DNA of 64,000 bases from Emmonsiellopsis sp. PD_33 (Eukaryota > Ascomycota > Eurotiomycetes > Onygenales > Ajellomycetaceae), in contig JANTQF010000133.1 in NCBI GenBank assembly GCA_032988165.1, positions 1 through 64,000 of the forward strand, written 5' to 3'. Below, one piece after another: positions 1-10,993 of the stretch. How positions within the stretch are numbered: position 1 is the first letter of the stretch; each line of letters starts with the position of its first letter. The translations under genes and the position numbers were made by a program. Under the pieces are notes generated by a model, which was given only the letters and a program-made list of their open reading frames with translations, searched no databases and was not told the origin of the DNA.

Positions 1-611
1 GCGGGGTCGTCTAATGGAGGGTGGTGGTTGGTGCTGGGTGGGGTGTGGGGCGGCCGGGTGGGGGGGTGTTGGGGGGGGGGGTGGGTGGGGGGGGGGGGGG
101 GGGGGCGTTTGGGCTTAACCGATAACAACTATGATTATTGAACAAGGAGGAAGGTGATTTACATAATACTATTATTTGATCAATAGCATGCTGGAGTGAC
201 AATGGCATGAATTCATTCCGGTGATCTTCTTTTTTCGAACTAAACTCTGCAATTCATCCAGTGTATTGCAATTATGACTCCGTGTGCGATATATCCTATA
301 CTCAGTAGTCGCATATAAATAAAGTTAAGCATTTTGAAACGGGTAATGGTATAGGAACCGGAACATGGTGGGGGGAGTCGCGTTGTTGAATCGTTTGAAA
401 TCATTCTTCATCATGAATGTCAGGCATTGGCCGCCGCGCCTGGTTGTATCGGTCAGCAAATAGTATTATTTTCAAAACGTTTGGGTAACAACAAACCAAT
501 CTCTCTGCGAATCTGATCCACCTCAAGATCTCCGTCAGATAGACTAAGGAACGAAAAATCCCTATCATATGCCCATATCCAGCAAAACGCGCGATCATCC
601 TAACAGAAGAC
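1..611. other. Window-edge intergenic DNA with a long G-run
   Basis: No gene is supported here. Positions 41 to 105 are almost pure G with scattered T on the + strand, including uninterrupted G-runs longer than ten, so the strand could form G-quadruplexes and the run lengths may be unreliable in assembly. The rest is ordinary mixed sequence downstream of the F-box-like gene. The small open frames across it have no recognisable protein features. Confidence 0.6.
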
Positions 612-3112
612 TCAGATTAGCACCAGCAGCTGCTGCTTCGGCATGGAAAGTCCAGAATCATATAAACAGGGCAGATTGCACAGTCAGGGAGGGGGCTAAA
701 GCAAAGTAACTCACCGCTGTCACCGTCAAACAATGGGGGGGCAAGTCTGACTTGTCTCCCAGCTCTATCTTGTCTTCTGTACCAACGTCAAGGACAATGT
801 AGTCAATCCGGCTCTTCGTACCGTAGCGAGTAGGTTCGATGAAATAGTGACATGAGATCTGCTTGATCTTCCCTGCAACTTTTACGGTCGTGGAAGGTAT
901 TTGTTCGTCGCGGACCTCGCCCATAATCACTGCAGGCCGGTTTTCATAGGATACTTTCAGGCCAATAATAGTTTTCACGGGGTTGCCGAGCCACTCCCGG
1001 TAAACAGTAATCTCCGATATTCCCTCCAGGGGTGCACCAGTAATCCAAGCTACTTCAGTCGCAGCTGGCTGTTCAGAGGAATCACGGCGGTGGACATTTA
1101 TCATCCGCAGTTCCGGTGGCTCAGTAACTTCCGGGGGAGGGATTACGAGAGCGGACGGGGAATTCTTAGGGCGGAAGCATCCAAAAGTCCGAAGCATCCA
1201 GAGGTCGGAAGCCTGATTAACCGGTCAGTAGAGCTGCCATTTTCGAGAAAATAGTCACGGCCAGGAAAAACGAAACCCGAGAAATCAACTCACACTGGAT
1301 GAAAAGAAAAGCCCGTCAGGAGCTTCAAGATATGCCCAGCCCTTCGCTTTCTCGTCCCCAAACGTAATTGAGCGGCCAAGATTTGTGTAAAACTAAATAT
1401 AGTTGAATGTGAGACACTATCCATCCATAGCTAGTTAAATAACGCACGAGGAATGCGCTCACCTTGAGGAACATCCACTTTCCATCATGGTTCGGTGCAT
1501 ATCCAACAGCACTAATCTTTTCTCCCATATGGCGCGCGACTCGAAACGATACCTTTCCGGAAAGGGATCGGTTTCCGTATCCCATTTTGATACATTTGTC
1601 ACCGTCAAGCCAGATATCGAGATTGGATATAAAATTGTGAGAGGGCGCAATATAGCAATCGATGCCAAATATCGTGTTGATATTGTTAGTGAAGTAGATA
1701 TATTGATCAGGCGTCCCAGTCGACAAATCCATTAAGCGCACAGGCACGAGAGTTTTAGGGGGCGAGCATCCCATCCAATTTACTGGTCCCAAGGCATTGG
1801 AATCATAAACATGCGCCATTTGGGAAGAAATACCTACCGTCTTCAAAGATTATTAGTGATTTTATGCTGGCAAATCTTTAAATACGGGAGGAAAATAGAG
1901 AGATAAACAACTCACATCATAGGAGAGAGTCAAATGACCAGAAGTCTCTCCTTGATCCCACGCAATTTCCTTCGTTTCGTAAAATAAGCCGAGGTCAACA
2001 TCAAACTCCTCCATATGCCACTTGTCTTCCCAGGCAGATCCAGATTTGATTTGGACAGCGAAGATCAACATGCCGCAAAATGCAATCCGCAGTCCTGTCC
2101 AGGAACCAGCAGGTAGCTCAATAGACTTGTCGCCCTTCCAACCTACTACCTCGCCGTCTATTTCAAGTCCACATAGGTAGTACCAATGCGGGTACCGCAT
2201 GACCGCGAGGGAAACACGTTTTGTATGAGGATCGCCATGTTGAAGCCGGACAAAGTGTAAAGCTATCCGAGAGGCTTGGTGGATAGTGGACAACGGTATC
2301 TCCTTTTCCTGTTCGCTGCAAGAAAAGAAACGCGGGAAAGTAACATCAGGCTTAATGAAGCCTTTGTGGAGTATCTTGTCCACGTTTTTCAAGACCCGTT
2401 CAACATTTTCCCAAACTTGCTTGAGATTTGCAGCATGTGAGAAAGGATCATCGGCGAATTTAATGTTGAAAAAAGCCCTTTGGATTCGTTCGCTAATTTC
2501 TTGGGTTGTGCCCTCCGAAAACCGAACATCTGCTGTCAAAAACATACGGCCGAGGGTCATCCATACATGAGGGCTTGCGGCCTTCCCAGAGGCCTTTTCC
2601 AGATTCCATACATCAACGGGATCGCCAAGAGAGATGAAGATTTCGTCCGTGATCTCAGCCGGAATATTGATTTTGCCGGAGATGCTGCTCGTGCCGGGGG
2701 ACAATTCACGGTTATATCTCCCCAGAAAAGACGGTTCGGTACATTTCTCAATATCTTCATCCAAGCGGTCCGGTGCAAATCGGGCACGAGGTTCTTCATC
2801 CTCGATACGGAGGAGAAAAGGGCGCACATCAATATAGCATTGGACAAAACACTTCAGCCATTCGTCGCTAAATTCGGACATGGAAGCCACTCGTTCCACA
2901 ATATTCCAGCATGCGCGATGAAAGACGAAATCCGCCCTGAAACAAGAGAAGTCCTCCTCGGGGCGCTTGTTCGGATCGATGAGCTTAGACTTGGCAGCTC
3001 CTGGGTCTGCACGGCGCAGAAACTGGAACTCTGATTGCCATGTTTTTTTCCCTTCCTCGCGATGTTCGGGATTGATCATAATGCCGCAGAGAGGGCAGGG
3101 AGCGGAATCCAT
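612..3112 (-). CDS. F-box-like fungal protein with N-terminal CxxC
   Basis: Five-exon gene: 3112-1916, 1840-1463, 1392-1294, 1212-715 and 635-612, giving about 731 residues; every junction keeps frame with GT-AG introns. The N terminus has a CPLCG motif (residues 6-9) and a second H/C pair (FHRACW, 63-69), suggesting metal binding. Residues about 148-190 read like a degenerate F-box (IPAEITDEIF followed by DVWNLEKAS). The remainder resembles the large C-terminal region common in fungal F-box proteins of unknown substrate. If the F-box works, it would bind Skp1 and recruit targets to an SCF ubiquitin ligase; this is inference. The last tiny exon is the least certain: without that splice the frame stops at 658. 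The gene stands alone with a long upstream gap. Confidence 0.72.
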
Positions 3113-4833
3113 TGCTGTGGATTAAAACGGAGACGGTGATGGGCAAAAATGAATATAGGGACCAGAGTTGCGCCCGGAAAGGATAGCAGATTGAGGAAGG
3201 AAATTGGAGAAACCCGTCTCCTTATATATATTCTTCGCAAGTGAGTTTGCTACTAACAGGCCAGCGCCAGGCAGCTCATGGCGCCTTCAACCGCCGCTGG
3301 ATTCTCTCTCTCCGCCCATACGAGTCGCGGGGTATTGGAGGATGAAGGCTCCACGCGGAGTACATTAATTAGTCCAGGCCGGAAGGTCGTCCACGTCCTC
3401 TGTCGCTTAATGTTGAATAATATGGTTGAACACGAGGTATTAGCTCATTGACATCGCTGGCCCCTGGGCGAAGGCAGCAAGTCGGCCAACAGTCAGGGGA
3501 GGGCCGACAACTTCTGGGCGAGTTCACTCTGTGAGCAGGAAGGGCAGTTTAACAAGGTGGAAATTCCGATTGATCAAGAGCATCTTTCCATGAAACTTAC
3601 TATCTCAGACTGGTTGTGTGAGCTCTATCTGTAATCCCCACACAAACAACATCAAAATAACCCCCCAGCATGAAAGCAGGTTCATGATGCAGGTCTTCCC
3701 CCAAGGATGCAACAGCTCATTAAGGCGACTCTTAAGTAGTACTGAAATGTAGACATTATTTCCCAAATAATTTGTCTTTGAACTTGACACTTCCCAATCT
3801 CAGTGATGAGCTCTACTCCTGCAACCCCGCGCTTCATCTAACTACCTAAATGAAGTTAGGCTTGACGAGCCTGGGGACCCTTGTGGGTGGCATGAGAGCG
3901 ATGCAAGCCAATATTGGTGAAATATTCAAGGCTAGATGATACTAAATCATCAGGAAGCTTGGTTATGGTTCTGGTGGTTAACAATGAGTCAGTTTTTATT
4001 AATAATTAAGCGCTGTTATATGGCTTTGAGGTGCCTCTTACATTAATGCTTATAAAACATTCTGGTCCTTAAACCCACCGGTGAGTTGTTTAAGAATTAA
4101 GTCGTGTGTAAGCCTTCTACAATTTTGGATATTTTGTGCTTGGCTGTTTGCGATTTATATACTTCTAGAAGGTATGATTATCTACCCCCATGAAGCCAAT
4201 ATGGAGGGCTGAGAGCCATGGTAAGTATTTTTTACCAAACAAATTTCTCCAGGTTAACTGAAATTTGGGAAATCCAGATAAAATTAAGAAGTTTAGTACT
4301 GGGGAAAAGGCAATATCAAAGAGATGACTAGATTCCCTAATAACATGGTGTGTTAAAGAAGAGCCCAAGTGGCAGAGCGAGAAATCTGACGATAGCGGGT
4401 CTGAGGAGACGAAGACGAAAGAAAAAACCATGGAGGATAACGTGGATAGAGGCAGAGGGATATTTCTTATTTATTGGTCGTGTCTTTTCTCTTTTTGTTC
4501 GTTTCTTTCTTTTTCTTTCAGGTCTGGACGAATCAGGGTGCCTGCTCAAGGACCAGAGCTCGACTTGATGCGGCGAAAGAAGATCGGGATCGACACGATT
4601 ATCAGCTTCTCGAGTTCTGGATTCGTTGATTACTGGGAACTTCAAACTTGGCAAAACGCCTGGACAATTTCAAAATTTTTGAAAATGTGTATGGATATCA
4701 TGCTGAGGGCCACCTGGAGGTTTGGAACCTCCAGTATCTATTTCACAGTCCCCCGACGTCCATTCATTATCCCTCAGGGTTCTCCTTCCATTCGCTTTGT
4801 TTCTGAGCTGCGACCTGTTTTCTTTCATCAGCC
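3113..4833. other. Intergenic region, no gene supported
   Basis: This is a divergent promoter region between the F-box-like gene and the FAD oxidase gene. The part from about 3.6 to 4.35 kb is AT-rich but still contains CpG, unlike the block at the right end. Open frames at 4337-4867 are short and overlap on both strands, with no protein-like composition. The stretch just before 4834 is pyrimidine-rich, as expected of a fungal promoter or leader. Confidence 0.5.
3222..3231 (-). promoter_or_regulatory. TATA-like element upstream of the F-box-like gene
   Basis: An alternating TATATATA stretch lies about 110-120 bp upstream of the ATG at 3112. Position and sequence fit a TATA element for the minus-strand gene, but this is a simple motif match only. 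Confidence 0.3.
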
Positions 4834-6240
4834 ATGCGGCTCTTATTACCCAGTCTCTGGAATCTAGCAGTTCCTGCGATACTCTGCTCAGCAAGAGTCA
4901 TGGACGCCCTACCGGCTTCCGAAGAGCATTTCGAGCCCAACGACATTATTAATCGCGATGTTTGTGTACTTGGAGGAGGGAGTACGGGTACCTATGCAGC
5001 AATTCGTCTCAGGGACAAGGGCAAGAGTGTGGCTGTCGTAGAGCGCGAGGATCGCCTGGGCGGACATTCGCATGGGATACGGTTTCCAGACGGCAAGGGG
5101 TTCGACTATGGCGTGCAGGCCTTGTTAAACGACGCGGTCACCAATGACTACCTCGACCGACTAGGGTTGGAGAAAATGCAGCATTCCCCATCCACACTGA
5201 ACAGCGACCACATCAACTTCAAAACCGGAGAGAGGGTGCAGCCCAATTCTAACCTTCTCGAAATGGGCGTTGGTCTCGTGCTATTCCGTCAAGCCATCGC
5301 CAAATTCGACTTCCTTGACGAAGGCGTTCTTGATCTCCCGGATCCGGTACCTCAAGAGCTCCTGCGGCCGTTTGGCGAGTTTGTGGAAAGGCATCATTTG
5401 GAAGGGATGTTGGAGTTGATATTCATGTTCGCCCATGGGTTGGGGAATATCCTCGAGGTACCACTACTATATGTGATTGGGACTTTCGGTATCCCGCAGA
5501 TCGATGCTTTGCTTAACCTTGGATATATGCGGCCGAAGAATGGCGTGGCGGAAATTTATACCAAAGCAGCTAGTGTTCTTGGGCCAGATGTATGGTACCA
5601 GACCACGGCAAGCAGGGTTATACGTTCGAAAGACGGTGTCCGCATCGTGGTGAAAGGGCCAGACGGCAAACGCAAGCTAATCAAGGCGAAGAAGCTGCTT
5701 GCAACCATCCCACCCACCATGGATAACCTTCGTGAATTCGACCTTGACCAGCCCGAGAAGGATATATTTATGAAGTGGCGCTGGAACTCGTACTATGCCT
5801 CCGTGGTTAACAATACAGGTATCCCTGATAGAACCAGTGCCGTCAACATAGACCCCAGCACCCAACCAGGCAGCCTACCCACGAAACCATTCCAATGGCA
5901 TATCGACTACATGGGGGTGTCTGGGTACCTGGCATCTAAACTTGTGGCTGATGAGGATTTCAGCGCAGTCGACGCCAAAAGAATGATTCTGGACGATATC
6001 CAACGCATGAGAGAGGTAGGGACATATGATAGTGCGGAGCCACAGATTGTCAAATTTGCGGACCACACGCCGACAAGTATGTCCGTGGACGCAGAGGAGA
6101 TTCGACATGGGTTCTACCGCAGGCTTTATGCGTTGCAGGGCCAACACAGCACATATTGGACGGGTCATTCATTCTGCGCGGACATGTCATCCTTGCTATG
6201 GACATACACCGATACCGTGATAGACCAGATGTTAGCATGA
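4834..6240 (+). CDS. Secreted FAD-dependent oxidoreductase (amine-oxidase-like)
   Basis: Intronless gene of 468 residues. The N terminus is a likely signal peptide (MRLLLPSLWNLAVPAILCSA), so the enzyme is probably secreted or lumenal. The FAD-binding Rossmann motif is clear: CVLGGGSTGTYAAIRLRDKG at residues 44-63, then the acidic strand end VVER, then the RxGG motif (REDRLGGHSHG, about 71-81) typical of flavin amine oxidases and related enzymes. A second conserved block near the C terminus (YALQGQHSTYWTGHSF, about residues 432-447) fits the FAD-contacting end of this family. Fungal relatives are often annotated as FAD-dependent amine oxidases or beta-cyclopiazonate dehydrogenase-like. The substrate cannot be told from sequence. 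No biosynthetic gene cluster surrounds it, which argues against a role in a dedicated secondary-metabolite pathway here. Confidence 0.85.
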   Translation: MRLLLPSLWNLAVPAILCSARVMDALPASEEHFEPNDIINRDVCVLGGGSTGTYAAIRLRDKGKSVAVVEREDRLGGHSHGIRFPDGKGFDYGVQALLNDAVTNDYLDRLGLEKMQHSPSTLNSDHINFKTGERVQPNSNLLEMGVGLVLFRQAIAKFDFLDEGVLDLPDPVPQELLRPFGEFVERHHLEGMLELIFMFAHGLGNILEVPLLYVIGTFGIPQIDALLNLGYMRPKNGVAEIYTKAASVLGPDVWYQTTASRVIRSKDGVRIVVKGPDGKRKLIKAKKLLATIPPTMDNLREFDLDQPEKDIFMKWRWNSYYASVVNNTGIPDRTSAVNIDPSTQPGSLPTKPFQWHIDYMGVSGYLASKLVADEDFSAVDAKRMILDDIQRMREVGTYDSAEPQIVKFADHTPTSMSVDAEEIRHGFYRRLYALQGQHSTYWTGHSFCADMSSLLWTYTDTVIDQMLA

Positions 6241-7186
6241 AGAAGAGGGAATCTGCACATTGGAGTCTTGTATCGATTCTCGGTTTGTCGAATATGGGGT
6301 CACAGATAAAGATCAAGGGGTTGTATCGATATCAGTGGGAATTGCTAAAATGTTGCTTGGATACTATAACCCATGTTACATAAGGTTGCTGTATATATTT
6401 GAAGGGGTGGGTAACTGCGGATGTCCATAGTGAGCAAATGGACTGTGAGATAGAGTAGCAGAAGGACTGTTTGTCCATATGATTGGCAACCCAGGCCACA
6501 ATATTGCAATGCTACTAGTAGCCAACTTCGCTAAAGCAAGTCACCTAGGGGCGTTGGGCAGAGCCAGGCAGCAAATGGGAGTTCCATTCACGACAGTGAA
6601 GGCACCCGAAGGGACGCTATTTGGGGAGAGCAGCGGGGTCAACGGAGAATGCGTGGACGAGCGAATGGCAACCTAGCCACACATCTGTTGCGCAGCCAGC
6701 CCAATGCCTGACGAGCTGGCAACGGGATGATTATTGGAGGTTGATATAGCACGGAATGGAGGAGGTTTGATGTTGAGGCTGATGAAACGCCAGCTGAGGC
6801 TTGTTTAGGCTTAGCGGCGCCACCCCCGACTGCTGCCCCACCTGCCCCTCGATCTGTTGCCAACGACAACCTCTTTTGTTTTCTTTCTCTTCTTCCCTCG
6901 CTCCCTGTTCCCTATCTCTCGTTCTCTCCCCGTCACTGTCGCTGTCGTCCTCTTTCACTGACTGCCAGTGGCTATCCTCATTGATTGAGCGTTATATCTC
7001 GCGCGTTGATCGCTTCTACACCTCGGTTCGCTTCAACGCGGGGCAGTTTTCTACCCTGCATCGTCCGTGCAGCTCAAGCCACATCCAAACCACCACCACC
7101 ATCACAGCACCGCTCCGCCTAGTTCCCAAGCTTTCTTCGTCGAAACGGGCACCTCGTTTTCCTAAGTCAGCCCAAGATCATCCGCC
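6241..7186. other. Promoter and leader region of the HET-C gene
   Basis: No gene is supported. The last 300 bases are strongly pyrimidine-rich on the + strand, in the usual style of Pezizomycotina promoters and 5' leaders. The 183-codon frame starting at 6801 is a Ser/Pro low-complexity read-through of this pyrimidine tract and is not a credible gene. Confidence 0.55.
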
Positions 7187-10100
7187 ATGGCCTGGTCGAC
7201 CTCCACCACCATCGCGGCCACCTGCCTGGTCTTCCTCCTTTTCGCCCGCCCCACCCATGCCTTTGGTGCCGGCAACATTGCTTCCCTGTCCAAAATCGAA
7301 GGCCAGAACTTCCGCCATGGAGATATTGAGGATGTCATTCTTACCTTGCTGATGGCCCGTTCTGCCGGCGGAAAGAAGTTTTCCAAACTCGATGTTAAAC
7401 GTATTTACTTCGGTAACTGGCTCCGTGATTACAGCCAGGCGGTTGACGTGGGAACTGTGAAATATGTCAGGTATGTTGTCCAGTGTTATATGCACGTTTT
7501 TGTTGTTGTTTGAGCGTGTTTTACTAATTTGTATTTTGCTAAATAGTGCGGAAGCCATTCGCATATTGCTTTGGGTTTTGGGATTCTTGAGCTTTGGGTA
7601 TGTCCATTCCCAGCCGGTTTCTTCCCATGGCGGAGCTTGAATGCAATTCGCCTCCATTTTTGTCTTCTATATCCCGCAATATAGATACCACAAGCCGTAG
7701 ATAGGATTGTTTGTATTGACTCGCGATCCAGGTACGGAACAAATGAGTTTGAGGTTACCACGGAACGCCTCGGATGCTACCAACCAACTGAGCACATCGA
7801 CAATCCTTTGGGGTATGCTGAGGGTGAAGATGCTCGCAACTATGATAGACGTCTCAGAGGTCCTGTTGATGAGGAGACGGAGCTTGCTATCGACCCCCGT
7901 ACTGGTATGGTCACTACTAGAATTTATTTCCTGTCTTTGTCGGGCTAACATGCCTGTTCCATAGGATTGAAAAATTACATCGCCTCAGAAGACCAAGGTA
8001 TCGATACTTCAGCTGGCCTGCTCCGTGAGCTTTTTGGACGCTGCATTCAACTGGGACGCAACTATTCGCGCTCTGGCGACAAGGCTGACTTGCACGGTAT
8101 GTGGTTTCACCCAGCTCCATAGAATGTCTATTGATCATAATTGTAGAGGCACTTCGGCTTCTGGGAACCGGACTCCACTGTCTTGAGGATTACGCAGCAC
8201 ACAGCAACTACACTGAACTCGCCCTTATCGAGTTGGGGGAAACTGATGTTTTCCCTCATGTTGGGAGAAACACCCAAATCCAACTCCGCGGAGCTAGGAG
8301 CGAGGTGTACCCAATCGTGACTGGTACTTTTGGTGGTGGTGAGTGTCGATAATTCCTTGTCAAGCTCCCATTGCCATAAACCCACAACACTGACATGTAT
8401 ACAGTCGACTTTCTCCATTCCGTCATGGGCGAAATTTCCGACAAGGCGACCCAGTCAGAAATCCAAAACCTCGAAGGAGTGATCCGGGATTCTCAGAATG
8501 AGAAGCCCCAGGACGGATTCCTCCAAGAATTACTTGACAAAGTTCCCGAGGGTCTGTTTGGTGGTAACGATACCAGCGGAAAGATGAACGAATTCCAGTC
8601 CAATGCGGAAGATGCCAAGCGGAAGGGCCAAAATGTTTCTCCCCGCGAGCCAGAGGCTTGGGCCGAATATCTCAGTGACGTCCACCAACAGGTGTACCCA
8701 GTTCTGGAATGGCACGACAACTTGCTAAAATCCATCAACGAAGCGATAGAACAAATTCCCGTGCTTCCAGAACTGATCGAGCAGGTTCAGGAGCAGATCA
8801 CTGTGTTTGTCTTCTCCATCTTGGCTCCATATGTGCTCCCTATCATCAGCCAGGTCAAGAGGGAGCTTGAAACTGGTTCGTCAGAGGTCATTCAAAGCAG
8901 CAGAGACCAACAGCATAACATCTTCAACAACGATGACTGCACCGACCCTACCCACTCGATGCTTTCCAAGGATCATTTCAGTAATCTTCTCAATGCCCCT
9001 GCTGGAAGAATTGCGCAGGAAGTTGTAAAATGGGTCGTCCCGCAAATCATGGAATGCTGGGATGATGAAGGGGCCGATGTGGACAGCACCATAACTCGGA
9101 TTATCTACGGTGTCTTCCACCACCCCGCGCTGCGTGACTATGGCGAGGATGGGCAACAGGAAATCCGACAGAACATGTTCGCAGTCGTCGAGGACTGGTG
9201 GAATGAACAAGGGGGACGTGGCCAGGACCAACTGCGCGAACAACTCAGCCGCGAAGGTGTGCGGAATGGCGACAACCACAAGCCAGGAGTTCACGACTCT
9301 GGTCACGGCTGCGGCAAGCCATTGGCTCTTCCTACTCACACCCATTCCCAGCCTGGAGGTGCTGCAGATCTTTTTGGGGGCGCTTTTGGGTCGAAATCGA
9401 AATCATCGAAGGGACAGGGCGAGTTTGAAAAGATGGCATCCGAGGCTGTGGGAGGCGGATTGGTTGGAAGCTTGATTGGCGGGCTGGTTGGCGGAGCTGC
9501 CAGCTCCGCCTTCGCAGGAGACGACGGTAAGCGCTACAAGGAGAAGGAGCACCACAAACACCAGAAACAACATCATGAGGCCGAAGACGAGAAGAAGAAG
9601 AAACACAAGGAGCACAAAGAGCACAAAGAACACAAAGAATCCAAAGAATCCAAAAAACACAAGGAATATAAAGAACACAAGGCTGACCATAAAAAATACA
9701 AAGAAGAGAAAAAATACAATGAAAAGAAGTACAAAGAGCGCGATAACGAAGACGACGAGTACGAGCAGAAGAAGGACAAGTACAAGGAACGCAATGACGA
9801 AGACGACGAGCACGAGCGGAAGAAGAAGGAGAAGAAGGAGAAGAAGCGTCGCGAGGAGGAGGGATACGGACGCTCTGAGTACGAGAGCGGAGGCCACCGT
9901 CAGTCGGAATATGCCGACACATCTGGCTATGGTGGTCGTCAAGAAAGGTTTGGATACTCGCCTCGTTCCCCACTAGTATCATGTACAGCTAACATGTCTC
10001 GTCTACAATAATAGTAGCTACGACACAGGTCGTTCCGGCGGATACGGGGGTAGTGGTTACGGCCGGGAGACGGAAGGCTATGGAGGAAACCGTACCTATG

Positions 10101-10594
10101 GAGGAGATGAAGGTCGTGAGTATAGTGGGGGTTACGGTGGTGAGAGTCGTGGCTACGAACAGAGCGAGTCTCGGGGCTACGGGGTTGGTGAAAGTCAGGG
10201 TTACTATGGCTCTCAAACCAGGTCCTACGAAAGCGAGGGCAGAGGTTATGGCACCACTGAAAGCTACAGCGCTAACACGGAAAGCTACGGCGACAGCGGC
10301 GGTTACGGCCGCCAGTCTGAATACGAAACTTCTTCTTATCAGCGCGAGGAGTACGGTGGTCGCCGTGAACGCTCTGGATCTCGTGAAAGAGAGTCTCGCC
10401 AGTATCAGAGCGGAGCCTATGGTGGTGGCGATCATGAACGTCGTCATGGTAGCCGTGAGCGCAGATACGGCGGTGGCGATGATGATGAGGGCTACGGTCG
10501 TCGGCACAAGAAGGACAGCGGGGACGAGGATGAGGGCAGCGATGAGGAGAAGAAGCATAGGCATAAGCATCACCGTCATAGACGTGATTCTTAG
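7187..10594 (+). CDS. het-C: Heterokaryon incompatibility protein HET-C
   Basis: Seven exons: 7187-7470, 7547-7597, 7732-7904, 7965-8096, 8147-8338, 8405-9947, 10015-10594, all joining in frame to about 984 residues. An N-terminal signal peptide (ending near PTHAFG) is followed by the HET-C signature: NIASLSKIEGQNFRHGDIED, YFGNWLRDYSQA, NYIASEDQGIDTSAGLLREL and LHCLEDYAAHSNYTELALIE. After the conserved part come a glycine-zipper stretch (about residues 625-650, GGGLVGSLIGGLVGG), a Lys/Glu/His-rich repeat tract (about 650-766) and a Gly/Tyr/Ser-rich repeat tail to the C terminus. In Neurospora, different het-c alleles trigger cell death after hyphal fusion; orthologues are widespread in ascomycetes and often not polymorphic incompatibility genes, so a role in self-recognition here is inference. 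The last intron uses a weak GTTTGG donor, but the G/Y-rich frame continues perfectly across it. Confidence 0.93.
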
Positions 10595-10993
10595 GCTTTT
10601 ACATTTGGCGGCTGCATTGTTGTTGTTGGAGAAATAGGGGCACGATACTGATTAAATTTTTATTCCTGGTCTGGAAACGCGATTTTGGTTTGTGGTATAT
10701 GTTGTATGTAACTTGATGGTTGCGCTATATCCTGATGAATTTGCCTGGCCTCTTGGTAATAGTTGCGCCTGAGATTGAGTTATCGTGTTCACATGTTGCA
10801 TGTCTCCTCGATGAAGTGAAACTTGATGTTATTCAGATTGGCAAACTGCCACCCGAGATTTCGGCATTTATTATCGCAGGTAAATCTTTTTTGCTAATAG
10901 TTCACAAGCCAGGTGGTTCATTGCATTAGAATCATTGATCATCCTCATAAACGCTCACTAAATATTCATGCTTTCCCCTAGATCAGGGGTTAG
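10595..10993. other. Convergent 3' intergenic gap
   Basis: This gap separates the 3' ends of the convergent HET-C and DUF2828 genes. It should hold both 3' untranslated ends. The small open frame at 10720-10929 has no recognisable features. Confidence 0.5.

Noticed and set aside
6801..7352. 183-codon + frame overlapping the HET-C start
   Set aside because: It is a read-through of a pyrimidine-rich leader (Ser/Pro/Leu only) and overlaps the first HET-C exon in another frame.
9332..9982. Long minus-strand frames opposite HET-C exon 6
   Set aside because: They mirror the Lys/Glu-rich repeats as Leu/Phe/Ser/Cys-rich repeats and have no start context or domain.
10053..10637. 194-codon + frame and its minus counterpart over the HET-C tail
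   Set aside because: Off-frame readings of the Gly/Tyr repeat exon; composition is Val/Ala/Thr/Met only.
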